Under the pieces are notes generated by a model. That model searched no databases, was not told the DNA's origin, and worked only from the letters and a program-made list of their open reading frames with translations. A stretch of 64,000 bases of DNA from Streptomyces sp. MUM 2J (GTDB lineage Bacteria > Actinomycetota > Actinomycetes > Streptomycetales > Streptomycetaceae), in contig NZ_JADWYM010000039.1 of the NCBI RefSeq assembly GCF_022414535.1, forward strand, positions 1 to 64,000. The letters are read 5' to 3'. The position numbers and the translations under genes were made by a program. Positions within the stretch are counted from its first letter, which is position 1. Every line of letters starts with the position of its first letter. Of the stretch, positions 33,529 to 42,105 are shown one piece after another.

Positions 33529-34191
33529 TCACTTGGCGGAGCCCTTGGGCCAGGCGGGGACGCATGCGGGCGCGGTGCCGTCGATCCTGCCGGCTGTGAT
33601 GGCGTACGCGGCGTGGGCGGGGTCGGTGCGAAGGAGAGGGAAGGCGACCAGGAGATGCTGTCCAGCGGGAATCCTGTCGGGCCGCACGGAGAGCACGGGC
33701 TTGCCCCCCTTCGTCAGTTCGATGTGCCAGATCTTGTTCGATGAGTCATCGCCAGGGCTGGTCGGCATGTCGGTGCACTCGGGGTCTCCGGCGTAGACGA
33801 CGGCCGGGACGCCGAGGCGGTTGAGGTCGCGTTGGAGTCGGCCGATGTCGAGCAGCTTGCCCGCCGGGTCGCTGATCGCGACCCTGACCCGGCCGTCGTC
33901 TTCCCGCTGCAGGGTGTACGCAGCGGTTGTGATCTTCTGCGGCGGCCGCACGGCGTCCTTCTGAGCGGTCCGGGCCGGGGTGGTCGGGTGGTGGACGGCC
34001 ACAGTGGTGATGCCGGCGCCGACCGCGGCGAGTCCCGCGATGGCCAGCGACAGCCGGTGGCGCATGGCCCAGGGCCGCGGTCGTGGGGCCGGGGTGGGCG
34101 CGTCGCCGGGAGCCGTGGCCGGTTCGGCGGCGAGGACGGTGAGCTGGTTGCCGAGGCGCTGCTGGAAGCCGTCGGGCGTGGGCGAGGTCAT
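33529..34191 (-). CDS. Membrane-anchored hypothetical protein coupled to an ECF sigma factor
   Basis: 220 aa with a cytosolic N-terminus, one transmembrane helix (LSLAIAGLAAVGAGITTVAV, about residues 47-66) and an extracytoplasmic C-terminal domain with two Cys (AGDPECTDM and TAPACVPAW). The start overlaps the sigma-factor stop by 4 bp. That position is typical for an anti-sigma factor or sigma-linked sensor, but no zinc-binding anti-sigma motif (HxxxCxxC) is seen, so it may be a different regulator. Function unknown. Confidence 0.75.
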   Translation of the reverse strand: MTSPTPDGFQQRLGNQLTVLAAEPATAPGDAPTPAPRPRPWAMRHRLSLAIAGLAAVGAGITTVAVHHPTTPARTAQKDAVRPPQKITTAAYTLQREDDGRVRVAISDPAGKLLDIGRLQRDLNRLGVPAVVYAGDPECTDMPTSPGDDSSNKIWHIELTKGGKPVLSVRPDRIPAGQHLLVAFPLLRTDPAHAAYAITAGRIDGTAPACVPAWPKGSAK

Positions 34192-34826
34192 GACGCGTTC
34201 TCCTGGGCGGTGTCGAGCAGTTGGGCACGAACGGCGGGTTGCTGGGGGGCACCGGGTTCCAGGTGGGCGGCGGGCCCCTGGCGGGCGGCGCGCAGTGCGC
34301 GGCGGGCCCGGTGCAGGCGGACCCGCACGGTGGCCTGGCTGACGCCGAGGGCCTGGGCGGCCTCACGGGGGGTCAGCCCGTCCACGGCCACCAGGTCGAG
34401 CACCGCCCGCAACGGCTCGCTGAGGGCCCCGTGCCGTGCGGCGAGTTCGCGGACAGCCCGTTCGGCGTCGATCCGCTCCTCCAGCGCCGCGATGTCCTCG
34501 GTGTCGAGCAGCCGTCGTCCGTTCAGCCGGGCCACGGCTCTGAGTTCGCGGACCGTGCCGCGGCCGTGGGAGGCCACCACATGGCGCGCGATGCCGTACA
34601 GCCAGGCGATCGGTGGTCCCTGCCGTGCGTCGAAGCGGGTGGCGGCCTCCAGGGCGGCGACGAATACATCGGCCGTGAGGTCGGCAGCCACGTGGGGGTC
34701 GGCGGTGCGGCGCGTCACGAACGTGAGTACGGCCTCGAAGTTCTCCTCGTAGAAGGCCGAGAATCCGGCCGGATCGCGTCTGGGCGGTGCGGGTCGTCGT
34801 CGGCCGCCGCGGTCGGGTATGCGCAC
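34188..34826 (-). CDS. ECF-type RNA polymerase sigma factor
   Basis: 212 aa from a GTG at 34826 placed 5 nt after GGAGG (an upstream TTG is possible). Region 2 reads FSAFYEENFEAVLTFVTRRT and DLTADVFVAALEAATRFDAR, GPPIAWLYGIARHVVASHGR. Region 4 reads LSEPLRAVLDLVAVDGLTPR and EAAQALGVSQATVRVRLHRARRALR. Its genetic partner is the downstream membrane protein at 33529. Targets unknown; promoter motif not found in the window. Confidence 0.92.
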   Translation of the reverse strand: MRIPDRGGRRRPAPPRRDPAGFSAFYEENFEAVLTFVTRRTADPHVAADLTADVFVAALEAATRFDARQGPPIAWLYGIARHVVASHGRGTVRELRAVARLNGRRLLDTEDIAALEERIDAERAVRELAARHGALSEPLRAVLDLVAVDGLTPREAAQALGVSQATVRVRLHRARRALRAARQGPAAHLEPGAPQQPAVRAQLLDTAQENAS

Positions 34827-34887
34827 CCGTTCCTCCAAAGGAGTCGGTCATCCCTGCATCCGTACTTGGCTTCAGCACGGCGGAGCG

Positions 34888-35045
34888 TTACATCGCGCCG
34901 GCGGGACGGTTCTCCCGCGGGGCGGGACGGTTCTTGGGACCGCGGGCCAGGACGAAGAGGAACAGGGCGGCCATGACCGCGACACCGGCCCACATGGCCT
35001 GCTGCCAGCCGTCGACGAAGGACTGCCGGGCGGCGTGGACCACCG
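34888..35045 (-). pseudogene. C-terminal fragment of an MFS drug transporter
   Basis: The minus-strand frame reads AARQSFVDGWQQAMWAGVAV and then MAALFLFVLARGPKNRP with a stop at 34888. This is the last transmembrane helix and tail of EmrB/QacA-type transporters ('AFxxGxxxAxxxxAxxxxxAAL'). The rest of the gene is missing; it abuts an unrelated fragment on the other strand. Confidence 0.65.
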
Positions 35046-35048
35046 CGC

Positions 35049-35250
35049 ATGCGCGCCCACCCGGGGCGTGAATGGCTCGTGGTCCTGTCCGGCACCGCTG
35101 TCCTGATGCTGGGCCATCGCCGCTTGCGCATCGAGACCAACCAGGCCGCCGAGTTCCCCACCATGCTGCCCCATGCCATCGGCGCCGAAGGCGGCCCCTG
35201 CGAGATCCTGGGCATCTTCGACCGGGACGCCCGCCGCGGACACCGACAGC
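35049..35250 (+). pseudogene. C-terminal cupin fragment of an XRE-cupin regulator
   Basis: HPGREWLVVLSGTAVLMLGH, then ETNQAAEFPTMLPHAIGAEG and EILGIFDRDARRGHR match the cupin half of XRE regulators ('HxGxEWLYVLSGRLRLxLG', 'EAAEFxTxxPHxxG'). The helix-turn-helix half is absent and several usual residues are changed. One of several unrelated scraps joined between 34.9 and 35.8 kb. Confidence 0.65.
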
Positions 35251-35371
35251 ACGCCGGGGAGAACCGCGACGGCGAAGGCGACCGTGCCTGCCGTTGACGT
35301 GTACTCCCTCCCGGAGGAGGGAGATCCGGCCGTCCCGCTCTCAGCCGGTATCGGCACGACGCGGGGGCCCT

Positions 35372-35560
35372 CCGCGCCACTTGGTGCAAACCATCGCCGA
35401 GATCACGAACTGGCTGCCCCTCGACGAACCCCCGCGCCAGACCGTGGATCTGGCCTGCGGCACCGGAGCGGGAACGTTCGCCCTCCTGGGGCGCTTGCCC
35501 GAGGCAGGTCACCGCGGTCGACTCCTCGGCCGGACGCCTTCAGCGGTCGCACGCGCCGTT
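35372..35560 (+). pseudogene. Fragment of a class I SAM methyltransferase
   Basis: LVQTIAEITNWLPLDEPPRQ, TVDLACGTGAGTFALLGRLP and, after a frame change near 35505, VTAVDSSAGRLQRSHA give motif I and the post-I strand of a methyltransferase. Nothing of the C-terminal half follows. Confidence 0.65.
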
Positions 35561-35760
35561 GTCGGTGAGGCAGCGGCGGATCGGTGTGATGCCGTGGGCG
35601 ACGAAGAGGGCAACGGCCTGTGCGCCCTCGCGAGTCCGCTGGGCGAACCGGCGCCGGGTGATGCGACAGCTCGCCGGACACGGGCAGGCGGCCCTCGCGG
35701 TCGCGCTGGCACAGGCCGATGTCGAATGCGTCCAGAACGGGTTGGGCGTCCTTCGGCATG
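35540..35760 (-). pseudogene. Fragment of an IS481/IS3-type transposase
   Basis: On the minus strand ITRRRFAQRTREGAQAVALF and VAHGITPIRRCLTDNGACDR resemble the integrase core of IS481 transposases ('AxxFxxAxxWFAxHGIxxxRVLTDNGSxYR'). Only the part around the second catalytic Asp remains. Confidence 0.6.
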
Positions 35761-35870
35761 GAGAGGAGGGCGAGCGGGGGCGGGGTAGCCGTCCTCGATG
35801 AACAGGCGGACCGGTTACAGCCGACGCTGCCCCGGCCCGGGTCGAGGGAAAGCTGCCTCGGCCGTGGTGG

Positions 35871-36497
35871 TCACAGGTCGGGCGACCGCTCGGGCAGTGC
35901 CGAGGGCGTGGCGCTCGGGCCGGCAGGGGTGGCGCGCCCGGGACAGGTGGTGCTCGATCCCTCGGTGCGCCAGCGGCCGGTTCGGGTGTGGCCCGTCACC
36001 GTCACCCGCGCCGAGTCGAGGTCCGGGTCGGCGATGAGGTGAGCAGCGGCGGCCGTGCAGATCAGCTGGTCGGCGGCGGTGCGGGGCAAAGGGCTCTTGA
36101 GGTTCTGGGGCAGTTCGATGGCCACCGTGTCGGCTCGTGTCCCCACTCTCACCCCGAGCGGTGCCCGGGTGGGAGCCGGAGTCTGCCGGTGCGGTTCCAC
36201 CGCCAACTGCGGCAGCTCGGTGGTCAGGCCGTGGAGGTGCTCCGGGCTGGTCGGGCCTCTGAGCAGCATCGCCACGGCAGTCTCGGCATCGACCGGACCG
36301 GTGGCCGTGCGGGGGACGACGGCCAGCATGCCGTCCCTGACGAAGTAGAGCTGTACGGTCGGCGTGACGCCGGTGGCGGCTGTTCCCGCCCCCACCACGC
36401 CGGTCGGAGCGATACCGCAGGCGGAAAGCGCCAACAGTGCCGCTGGGAGGAGCGAGCGGCGCAGGAGCGGGGTGGCGGCACGGCGAGCGGGTCTCAT
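35871..36497 (-). CDS. GerMN-domain lipoprotein of a two-component operon
   Basis: 208 aa. The signal peptide LLRRSLLPAALLALSAC ends in a lipobox (LSAC, Cys near residue 27), so it is anchored outside the membrane. The mature part TPTVQLYFVRDGMLAVVPRT, VDAETAVAMLLRGPTSPEHL and VAIELPQNL is the GerMN fold found in LpqB-type lipoproteins that modulate sensor kinases. It overlaps the kinase stop by 4 bp and is the third gene of the RR-HK-lipoprotein operon, so it probably tunes the kinase. Confidence 0.85.
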   Translation of the reverse strand: MRPARRAATPLLRRSLLPAALLALSACGIAPTGVVGAGTAATGVTPTVQLYFVRDGMLAVVPRTATGPVDAETAVAMLLRGPTSPEHLHGLTTELPQLAVEPHRQTPAPTRAPLGVRVGTRADTVAIELPQNLKSPLPRTAADQLICTAAAAHLIADPDLDSARVTVTGHTRTGRWRTEGSSTTCPGRATPAGPSATPSALPERSPDL

Positions 36498-37996
36498 CGG
36501 GGGCCTCCCGCGGACCGGTCGCCATGACGTCGCAGGGGAAGGGCCACGGTGAAGAGGGCGCCGCCCGCGGCGTGGTTCGCCGCCCGGATGGTGCCGCCGT
36601 GCACGTGGACGTTCTCGGCGGTGATCGCGAGTCCCAGCCCGCTGCCCTCGGTGCGGGTCCTGGCCGTGTCCGACTTGTAGAAGCGCTCGAAGACATGGGG
36701 AAGGACGCTGTCGGGGATGCCGGGACCGCTGTCCCGTACCTCGATGACCGCGTGCGTCTCCTGCCCTGTCCGTTCGGCGGACAGACGCAGCTCCACAGGG
36801 CGGGCACCGTGCCGCAGCGCGTTGCCGACCAGGTTCGCGACGATCACGTCGAGGCGGCGTGGATCGACACGGCCGCGCAGTACGTCGGGCTCGGGCAGCC
36901 GGGCATCCACCTCCTGCGACCAGGCGCGGGAGGCGAGCGTGCGGCGCACGGACTCGGCGAGATCGATCTCGTCGAGGTGCAGGACGGCCGCGCCCGCGTC
37001 GAAACGGGCGATCTCCATGAGGTCGTCCACCAGACGAGTCAGTTTCACGGTCTCCGTGCTGATCAGTTGTACAGCCGTGGCGGTTTCGGGGTCCAGCCGG
37101 GCCGCCCCCTCGTCGAGTACGTCGGTGATCACGGACATGGCGGCCAGGGGGGTACGCAGTTCGTGCGAGACGTCGGCGGCGAAGCGGCGGGCACGTGCTT
37201 CCATGTCGCGCAGCTCGGCCACCGATGTCTCCAGCGCGGCGGCGGTCTCGTTGAAGGTGCGGGACAGATCGGCCAGTTCGTCCGAGCCCTCGGCGGTGAG
37301 CCGGGTGTCGAGGCGGCCTTCGGCGATGCTGCGGGTGGCGTGCCGCAGTGCGCGTACCGGCCGCAGCACTCCACGGGCGGCCAGCAGGGCGAGCAGGACG
37401 GCGAGAGCGAGGGCGGGTACGGTGGCCCGCTCGACGGCGGTGACCAGGGCGTCGACGTACACCTGCTCGTTCGCCAGAGGCACCGTCAGGAAGACCTGGA
37501 CACCGGATGCGTGAGGACCTTGTTCGGCCGGATACGCGAACGTCACCGGCAGGCCGACGACGAGTGAGGCACGCTCGCCGTCGCGCACCCGCTGGAAAGC
37601 CGCGAAGGGGCGGGAACGCACGGTCTCACGCAGGGTGGGCTCCAGTTCCTCGAAGGGGTCACCGGGGACGGAGGTGACGCTCAGGTCGCGGTAGACGGCG
37701 AGTACGCGCCAGGCGGGGGACTGCTCGCCGGCCGCGATGTCGACCGCGAAGCGCCGCAGTCCGGACTCGGACGGGGGGAAGGCGAGGGCGGGGGCGAGCC
37801 GGTCGACGCGGGCGCGCAACTGCTTGATCACGGCGTCCTGGCTCTGCTGGAGGATGCCGGTACGGGCCTCGCGGAAGGTCAGGGTTCCGGTGGCGGCGGC
37901 GGCGAGTACGGCGACCAGGCCGAAGGCGATGACCAGGCGAACACGGAGGCCACGCAGGTGAGGCGGTCTGATCCGGCCCCTGATCGGAGCCTTCAC
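36494..37996 (-). CDS. Sensor histidine kinase with HAMP domain
   Basis: 500 aa. Transmembrane helix 1 VRLVIAFGLVAVLAAAATGT (about 20-40), an extracytoplasmic sensor of about 140 residues, helix 2 TVPALALAVLLALLAARGVL, and HAMP RPVRALRHATRSIAEGRLDT. HisKA reads ARRFAADVSHELRTPLAAMS (His phosphorylated). The ATPase has the N-box VANLVGNALRHG, G1 EVRDSGPGIPD and G2 GLGLAIT. Overlaps of 4 bp with both neighbours show one operon. Signal unknown; an extracytoplasmic, possibly envelope, signal is likely given the lipoprotein partner. Confidence 0.93.
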   Translation of the reverse strand: MKAPIRGRIRPPHLRGLRVRLVIAFGLVAVLAAAATGTLTFREARTGILQQSQDAVIKQLRARVDRLAPALAFPPSESGLRRFAVDIAAGEQSPAWRVLAVYRDLSVTSVPGDPFEELEPTLRETVRSRPFAAFQRVRDGERASLVVGLPVTFAYPAEQGPHASGVQVFLTVPLANEQVYVDALVTAVERATVPALALAVLLALLAARGVLRPVRALRHATRSIAEGRLDTRLTAEGSDELADLSRTFNETAAALETSVAELRDMEARARRFAADVSHELRTPLAAMSVITDVLDEGAARLDPETATAVQLISTETVKLTRLVDDLMEIARFDAGAAVLHLDEIDLAESVRRTLASRAWSQEVDARLPEPDVLRGRVDPRRLDVIVANLVGNALRHGARPVELRLSAERTGQETHAVIEVRDSGPGIPDSVLPHVFERFYKSDTARTRTEGSGLGLAITAENVHVHGGTIRAANHAAGGALFTVALPLRRHGDRSAGGPR

Positions 37997-38685
37997 CGAG
38001 GCCCGAACCGGTAACCGAAGCCGCGCACGGTCTGGACGTATCGGGGCCGGCCCGCCGGTTCTCCCATCTTCGACCGCAGCCGTTTGACACAGGCGTCCAC
38101 GAGGCGCGCGTCACCGTGGTAGCTGTGCTCCCAGACCGTCTCCAGGAGTTGCTGGCGGCTGAACACCTGGCCGGGCGAGGCGGACAGGGTCAGCAGCAGC
38201 CGCAGTTCGGACGGCGCGAGGGCGATCGGCACGCCCTGCCGGGTGACGGACATCCCGGCCCGGTCGACGGACAGGTCTCCATGGGTCTCGATCCTGGGTA
38301 TGCCGTCGGCAGCCGGTGCGGCGGTCGCGCGGCGCAGGACGGCGCGGATACGCGCCTCCAGCACACGTGCCTGGACGGGCTTGACGACGTAGTCGTCGGC
38401 TCCCGCTTCCAGACCGACGACGATGTCCACCTCGTCGCCCCGTGCCGTCGCCATGATGATCGGCATCGCCTGGTCGACGCCGCGGATCTCACGGCACACC
38501 TCCAGGCCGGTCATCCCGGGCAGCATCAGATCGAGTACGACGACATCCGGCCGGAACGAACGCAGCCGGGTCATCCCGTCCTCCCCGGTCCCGGCGGCCG
38601 CGACCTCGTGGCCCTGGTGTCGCAGTGCGAGTCCGACGGCCAGTCGGACGGCGCGGTCGTCTTCGATCAGAAGAACACGTGGCAT
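37993..38685 (-). CDS. OmpR/PhoB-family response regulator
   Basis: 230 aa from the ATG at 38685 (MPRVLLIEDDRAVRLAVGLA); an upstream start 39 nt earlier would add an unrelated head. The receiver has acidic pair EDD, phosphorylated Asp in VVVLDLMLPGMTGLEV, MATARG (switch Thr) and DDYVVKPVQ (Lys). The winged helix reads LAPSELRLLLTLSASPGQVF and SYHGDARLVDACVKRLRSKM, then YVQTVRGFGYRFG. First gene of the RR-HK-lipoprotein operon, divergent from the DUF3152 gene. Confidence 0.94.
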   Translation of the reverse strand: MPRVLLIEDDRAVRLAVGLALRHQGHEVAAAGTGEDGMTRLRSFRPDVVVLDLMLPGMTGLEVCREIRGVDQAMPIIMATARGDEVDIVVGLEAGADDYVVKPVQARVLEARIRAVLRRATAAPAADGIPRIETHGDLSVDRAGMSVTRQGVPIALAPSELRLLLTLSASPGQVFSRQQLLETVWEHSYHGDARLVDACVKRLRSKMGEPAGRPRYVQTVRGFGYRFGPR

Positions 38686-38812
38686 GGGCTCAGTATCGAC
38701 TCGGGAACGAACAACAGAGGACACCGTTACAGGATGATCACATAGGCTTCGTTATCGCTTCGTGATCACTCGGGCCAGGTGCGCGCACATCCCCCGCCCA
38801 GCCTGAAGGGCC

Positions 38813-39709
38813 ATGAACGCGCACAAGGCAACCCGCTCACGTTCCCGTCGCCGCAGGCCCGGCCGCACACATGCCACCGCGCGCAGAGGCGGGAAAGGGA
38901 CCTGGCCGGTGGGCTTGACCGCAGTGGCCGTACTGGTACTCGCGGGTTCAGCCGTCACAGGGTGGACCTCGTTCTCGTCCACCACGGAAGGGAACGCCGC
39001 CTCAGGCCGCTCCGGCCGCACCGCAGGCCCGCCCACCCCGGGCCCGCCTTCCGTTCCCTCCAAGAGCCCGTCCCGGCGGCAGCCGGGTCACCGTGCGACG
39101 CCGGGCTCCGCCGCCTCCACCTCCCGGCCGTCGGTGCCTGCCCTCCCCGTGTCCGGTCCCGGCACATTCACCACCGCCCCCGGAACGAGCACGAAGGCGG
39201 GGCGGGGCAAGACCCTGCGCTACCGCGTCGACATCGAGGACGGTCTCTCCCTGTCCGCCGCCGACGTCGCCGCCCAGGTCGAGAGCATCCTCGCCGATCG
39301 CCGGGGCTGGACGGCGAACGGCACGTCGGCCTTTCAGCGCGTCTCCAGCGGCCCGACGGACTTCGCCGTACGCGTCGCCACCCCGAGAACCGTGGACGAG
39401 ATCTGCGGACGGTACGGCCTGGACACCGGTGGCGAGCTCAACTGCGACGTGGGCCGACAGGTCATGGTCAACCTCAAGCGCTGGCTCCTGGCAACTCCCG
39501 TCTACGCGAAGGACGTCACCGCCTACCGCGCGCTGATCATCAACCACGAGGTCGGCCACTTCCTCGGCCACGGCCACGTCGGCTGCCCCGGCGGGGGCGA
39601 ACCGGCCCCGGTGATGATGCAGCAGATCAAGGGCATGCACGGCTGCACCCCCAACGTCTGGCCGTATGACACCCACGGGCGGTACATCACCGGCCCCGCC
39701 TCCCCCTGA
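38813..39709 (+). CDS. DUF3152 protein, predicted extracytoplasmic zinc metalloprotease
   Basis: 298 aa. A basic head, one transmembrane/signal segment (WPVGLTAVAVLVLAGSAVTG, about residues 30-50), a long Ser/Pro-rich linker, and from about 135 a DUF3152 domain. Near the C-terminus IINHEVGHFLGHGHVGCPGG gives the metzincin-type HExxHxxxxxH zinc site, with paired Cys (DEICGRYG, LNCDVGR, GCPGG, HGCTP). This family is predicted to be a secreted or anchored metallopeptidase. It is divergent from the OmpR/HK operon and may be its target. Confidence 0.85.
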   Translation: MNAHKATRSRSRRRRPGRTHATARRGGKGTWPVGLTAVAVLVLAGSAVTGWTSFSSTTEGNAASGRSGRTAGPPTPGPPSVPSKSPSRRQPGHRATPGSAASTSRPSVPALPVSGPGTFTTAPGTSTKAGRGKTLRYRVDIEDGLSLSAADVAAQVESILADRRGWTANGTSAFQRVSSGPTDFAVRVATPRTVDEICGRYGLDTGGELNCDVGRQVMVNLKRWLLATPVYAKDVTAYRALIINHEVGHFLGHGHVGCPGGGEPAPVMMQQIKGMHGCTPNVWPYDTHGRYITGPASP

Positions 39710-40220
39710 CCCCGGCGTCCGGACAGACCCCGTTCCGGCACCTGGGGGGTGGACACGGTGCGGCGGGCAGCAAGCCGGCCGGGTCGCGACCGTCCAGGAA
39801 ACGGATGCCGAATTCCTGGGCTCCGCACCCGGCGGGCCGGCACCTCGGTGCTCAGGAGTCGGTCTCAGGGTCCGGAGCCGGAACCCGGAAGCACACCAGG
39901 ATCGAGCACCGCGCACCGCGCACCGCCGCCAGCGCGGCGTGGATCGCGTCCACCCTCATGCGGAAACGCGATGCCCGGCATGCCGGATCGCCGTCGGCAG
40001 TCCGGAGCCGACCTCGCCCAGCATCGCCGCATGACGAGTTCCGCCCTTCCGGCAGCTGGTTGAGCCAAGGGATCCAGCCGGTCGGATATACCGTTCCGGA
40101 CGGCCGCCCCGCGTTCGAAACGGCCACAAGGGAAGCAGGCGTCCGGTGGTGCCCCGGCTCTTCGCGGTTGAGGGTGCGGCGCCGAGAATGCGGAGCTGTT
40201 GGATGGTTGGACGTGAGTCG
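39710..40220. other. Convergent intergenic stretch
   Basis: 511 bp between the DUF3152 stop and the HxlR stop. Several short open frames exist on the minus strand but none has a ribosome binding site or recognisable domain. No strong hairpin was identified. Confidence 0.35.
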
Positions 40221-40667
40221 TCAGGAGGTACGAGCCTCATGGTTCTCGCGGTTCGCGAGGACCTCAGCCATGTGCGTCTGCGCCCAGTTTCTGAGCCCGC
40301 GCGTCATGTGGTGGAGCGAGAGGCCGAGGTCGGTCAGCTCGTAGGAGACGGTGACAGGGACGGTCGGCGTCACGGTACGGGTGAGCAGACCATCGTGCTC
40401 CAGCGACCGTAGCGTCTGGGTCAGCATCTTCTGGCTGACCCCGGCCAGAAGACGGGAGATCTCGGAGTAGCGCATCGCCTTCGGAGCGTCTGCGCGTGCT
40501 GCGCCGGGCTGGCCAGCGCTGTTGTCGCCGCCCAGCGCACACAGGATCAGAACGACCCACTTGTCCGAGATTCGGTCGAGCAGCTGCCGGCTGGGGCACC
40601 CCGCCAGGAACGCGTTGTACTCCGCCTTGGCCTGAGCCCTCTTCTGGGCCGCCTTCATCGTCGTCAC
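40221..40667 (-). CDS. HxlR-family transcriptional regulator
   Basis: 148 aa from a GTG at 40667 (GAGAGG 8 nt upstream). It has the HxlR pattern: CPSRQLLDRISDKWVVLILC, MRYSEISRLLAGVSQKMLTQ, TLRSLEHDGLLTRTVTPTVP and VSYELTDLGLSL. HxlR proteins are small winged-helix dimers often responding to reactive electrophiles. An insert NSAGQPGAARADAPKA between the second and third helices is longer than usual. It is divergent from the aldo/keto reductase and probably regulates it through the 131-bp gap. Confidence 0.9.
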   Translation of the reverse strand: MTTMKAAQKRAQAKAEYNAFLAGCPSRQLLDRISDKWVVLILCALGGDNSAGQPGAARADAPKAMRYSEISRLLAGVSQKMLTQTLRSLEHDGLLTRTVTPTVPVTVSYELTDLGLSLHHMTRGLRNWAQTHMAEVLANRENHEARTS

Positions 40668-40798
40668 TGATCGCACCTCTCACCAACGGGTGGGTTACGC
40701 ACTCCGAAGTACCTACTTCCCGACAGGAAGTTTCTCTCCAATGCTGATGCAGGAAGGCGGCAGGCACCACCCCCAAGTGCACGACGAAGGGCAACAAG

Positions 40799-41671
40799 AT
40801 GAGCACACCCCCTCTCTCCCTTCCCGGCGGCACCTGGGCGCTGGGCGACCTCACCGTCACCCGGTTCGGCTACGGCGCCATGCAACTGGCCGGCCCGTGG
40901 GTCATGGGGCCGCCCGCAGATCGCGAGGGCGCCCTGACCGTTCTACGTGAAGCGGTCGACCTCGGTATCACCCACATCGACACCAGCGAGGCCTACGGGC
41001 CGCGCGTCACCAACGAGTTGATCCGCGAGGCACTGCACCCCTACCCCGAGTCGCTGCACATCGTGACCAAGGTGGGCGCGACCCGCGACGAACGGGGCGG
41101 CTGGCCTGCGGCCCGGCGACCCGAAGACCTGCGCCGCCAGGTCCGCGACAACCTCACCTCCCTCCGGCTCGACGTACTCGACCTGGTCGACCTCCGACTC
41201 GGCAACGCCGAAGGCCCCCAGCCCGGCTCGCTCGCCGAGGCGTTCGAGACGCTCGTCGAACTCCAGCAGCAGGGCCTGATCCGCCACCTCGGGGTCAGCA
41301 ACGCCACCGAGGAGCAGGTCACTGAGGCACAGAGCATCGCGCCGATCGTGTGCGTGCAGAACATGTACAACCTCGCCCACCGCCTCGACGACAAGCTCGT
41401 CGACCGGCTCGCCCCCGACGGCGTCGCCTACGTGCCCTTCTTCCCCCTCGGGGGCTTCACCCCGCTTCAGTCCTCGGCACTCTCGGCGGTCGCCGCTCGA
41501 CGGGAAGCGACGCCGATGTCCGTCGCACTGGCCTGGCTACTGCAGCGATCACCGAACATCCTGCTCATCCCCGGCACGTCATCGACGGCACACCTGCGCG
41601 AGAACATCGCCGGCGCGAACCTCTCCCTCTCTCATGAGGACTTGACCGAGCTGGACGACATCGGCCGCTGA
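40799..41671 (+). CDS. Aldo/keto reductase
   Basis: 290 aa, ATG at 40799 with GAAGGG upstream. TIM-barrel NADPH reductase: VTRFGYGAMQLAGPWVMGPP, THIDTSEAYGPRVTNELIRE (catalytic Asp and Tyr), IVTKVGATRDERGGW (Lys), IRHLGVSNATEEQV and late IPGTSSTAHLRENIAGANL (phosphate-binding region). It reduces aldehydes or ketones. The HxlR neighbour suggests induction by a reactive carbonyl or quinone. Confidence 0.93.
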   Translation: MSTPPLSLPGGTWALGDLTVTRFGYGAMQLAGPWVMGPPADREGALTVLREAVDLGITHIDTSEAYGPRVTNELIREALHPYPESLHIVTKVGATRDERGGWPAARRPEDLRRQVRDNLTSLRLDVLDLVDLRLGNAEGPQPGSLAEAFETLVELQQQGLIRHLGVSNATEEQVTEAQSIAPIVCVQNMYNLAHRLDDKLVDRLAPDGVAYVPFFPLGGFTPLQSSALSAVAARREATPMSVALAWLLQRSPNILLIPGTSSTAHLRENIAGANLSLSHEDLTELDDIGR

Positions 41672-41962
41672 ACGCCCCGGAGCTGAACGGTTCACAAGCC
41701 ACGACCGAAGCCACCATTCAGGTTGCGGCCCCGGTCACCTTCGCGCGACCGAGGCCAAAGCGGGCCGATTCGCCCTCGGCTGGATGACTTCCGATCATCA
41801 ACGGTCAGGAACGTGTGTCACACCGACGTGGCAGCTCACCCCGCGTCAGCGGCCGGGTAGGCGTCGAGGTCTCCCGGGGAAGGGGGATCCCACACCAAGC
41901 CCATCCGGAAGACCTCGGCCCCGCACGACGCTACCGCTGAGGCGGGCTTCGCCCGCGCTGAC
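41672..41962. other. Gap holding no gene
   Basis: 291 bp after the aldo/keto reductase with no supported feature. Together with the ISL3 scrap that follows, it marks an old insertion site. Confidence 0.35.
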
Positions 41963-42040
41963 ATGATGACGCTCTGCCGCCTTGACGAGCTCGGGCTCGA
42001 AGTCACCGGTCAGCGACTTGCCCCGGACAGTGTCCGGTGA
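41963..42040 (+). pseudogene. N-terminal fragment of an ISL3-family transposase
   Basis: MMTLCRLDELGLEVTGQRLA, then PDSVR and a stop. This resembles the typical N-terminus of Streptomyces ISL3 transposases, ahead of the zinc-binding segment. Only 25 residues remain. It is short, so the call is moderate. Confidence 0.55.
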
Positions 42041-42105
42041 CGGTGCGCAGGACGGGTGCGGTCACGCCTTCCGCTGGATCGCGTCGGTGGCCCTGTCCGC
42101 GGCGG

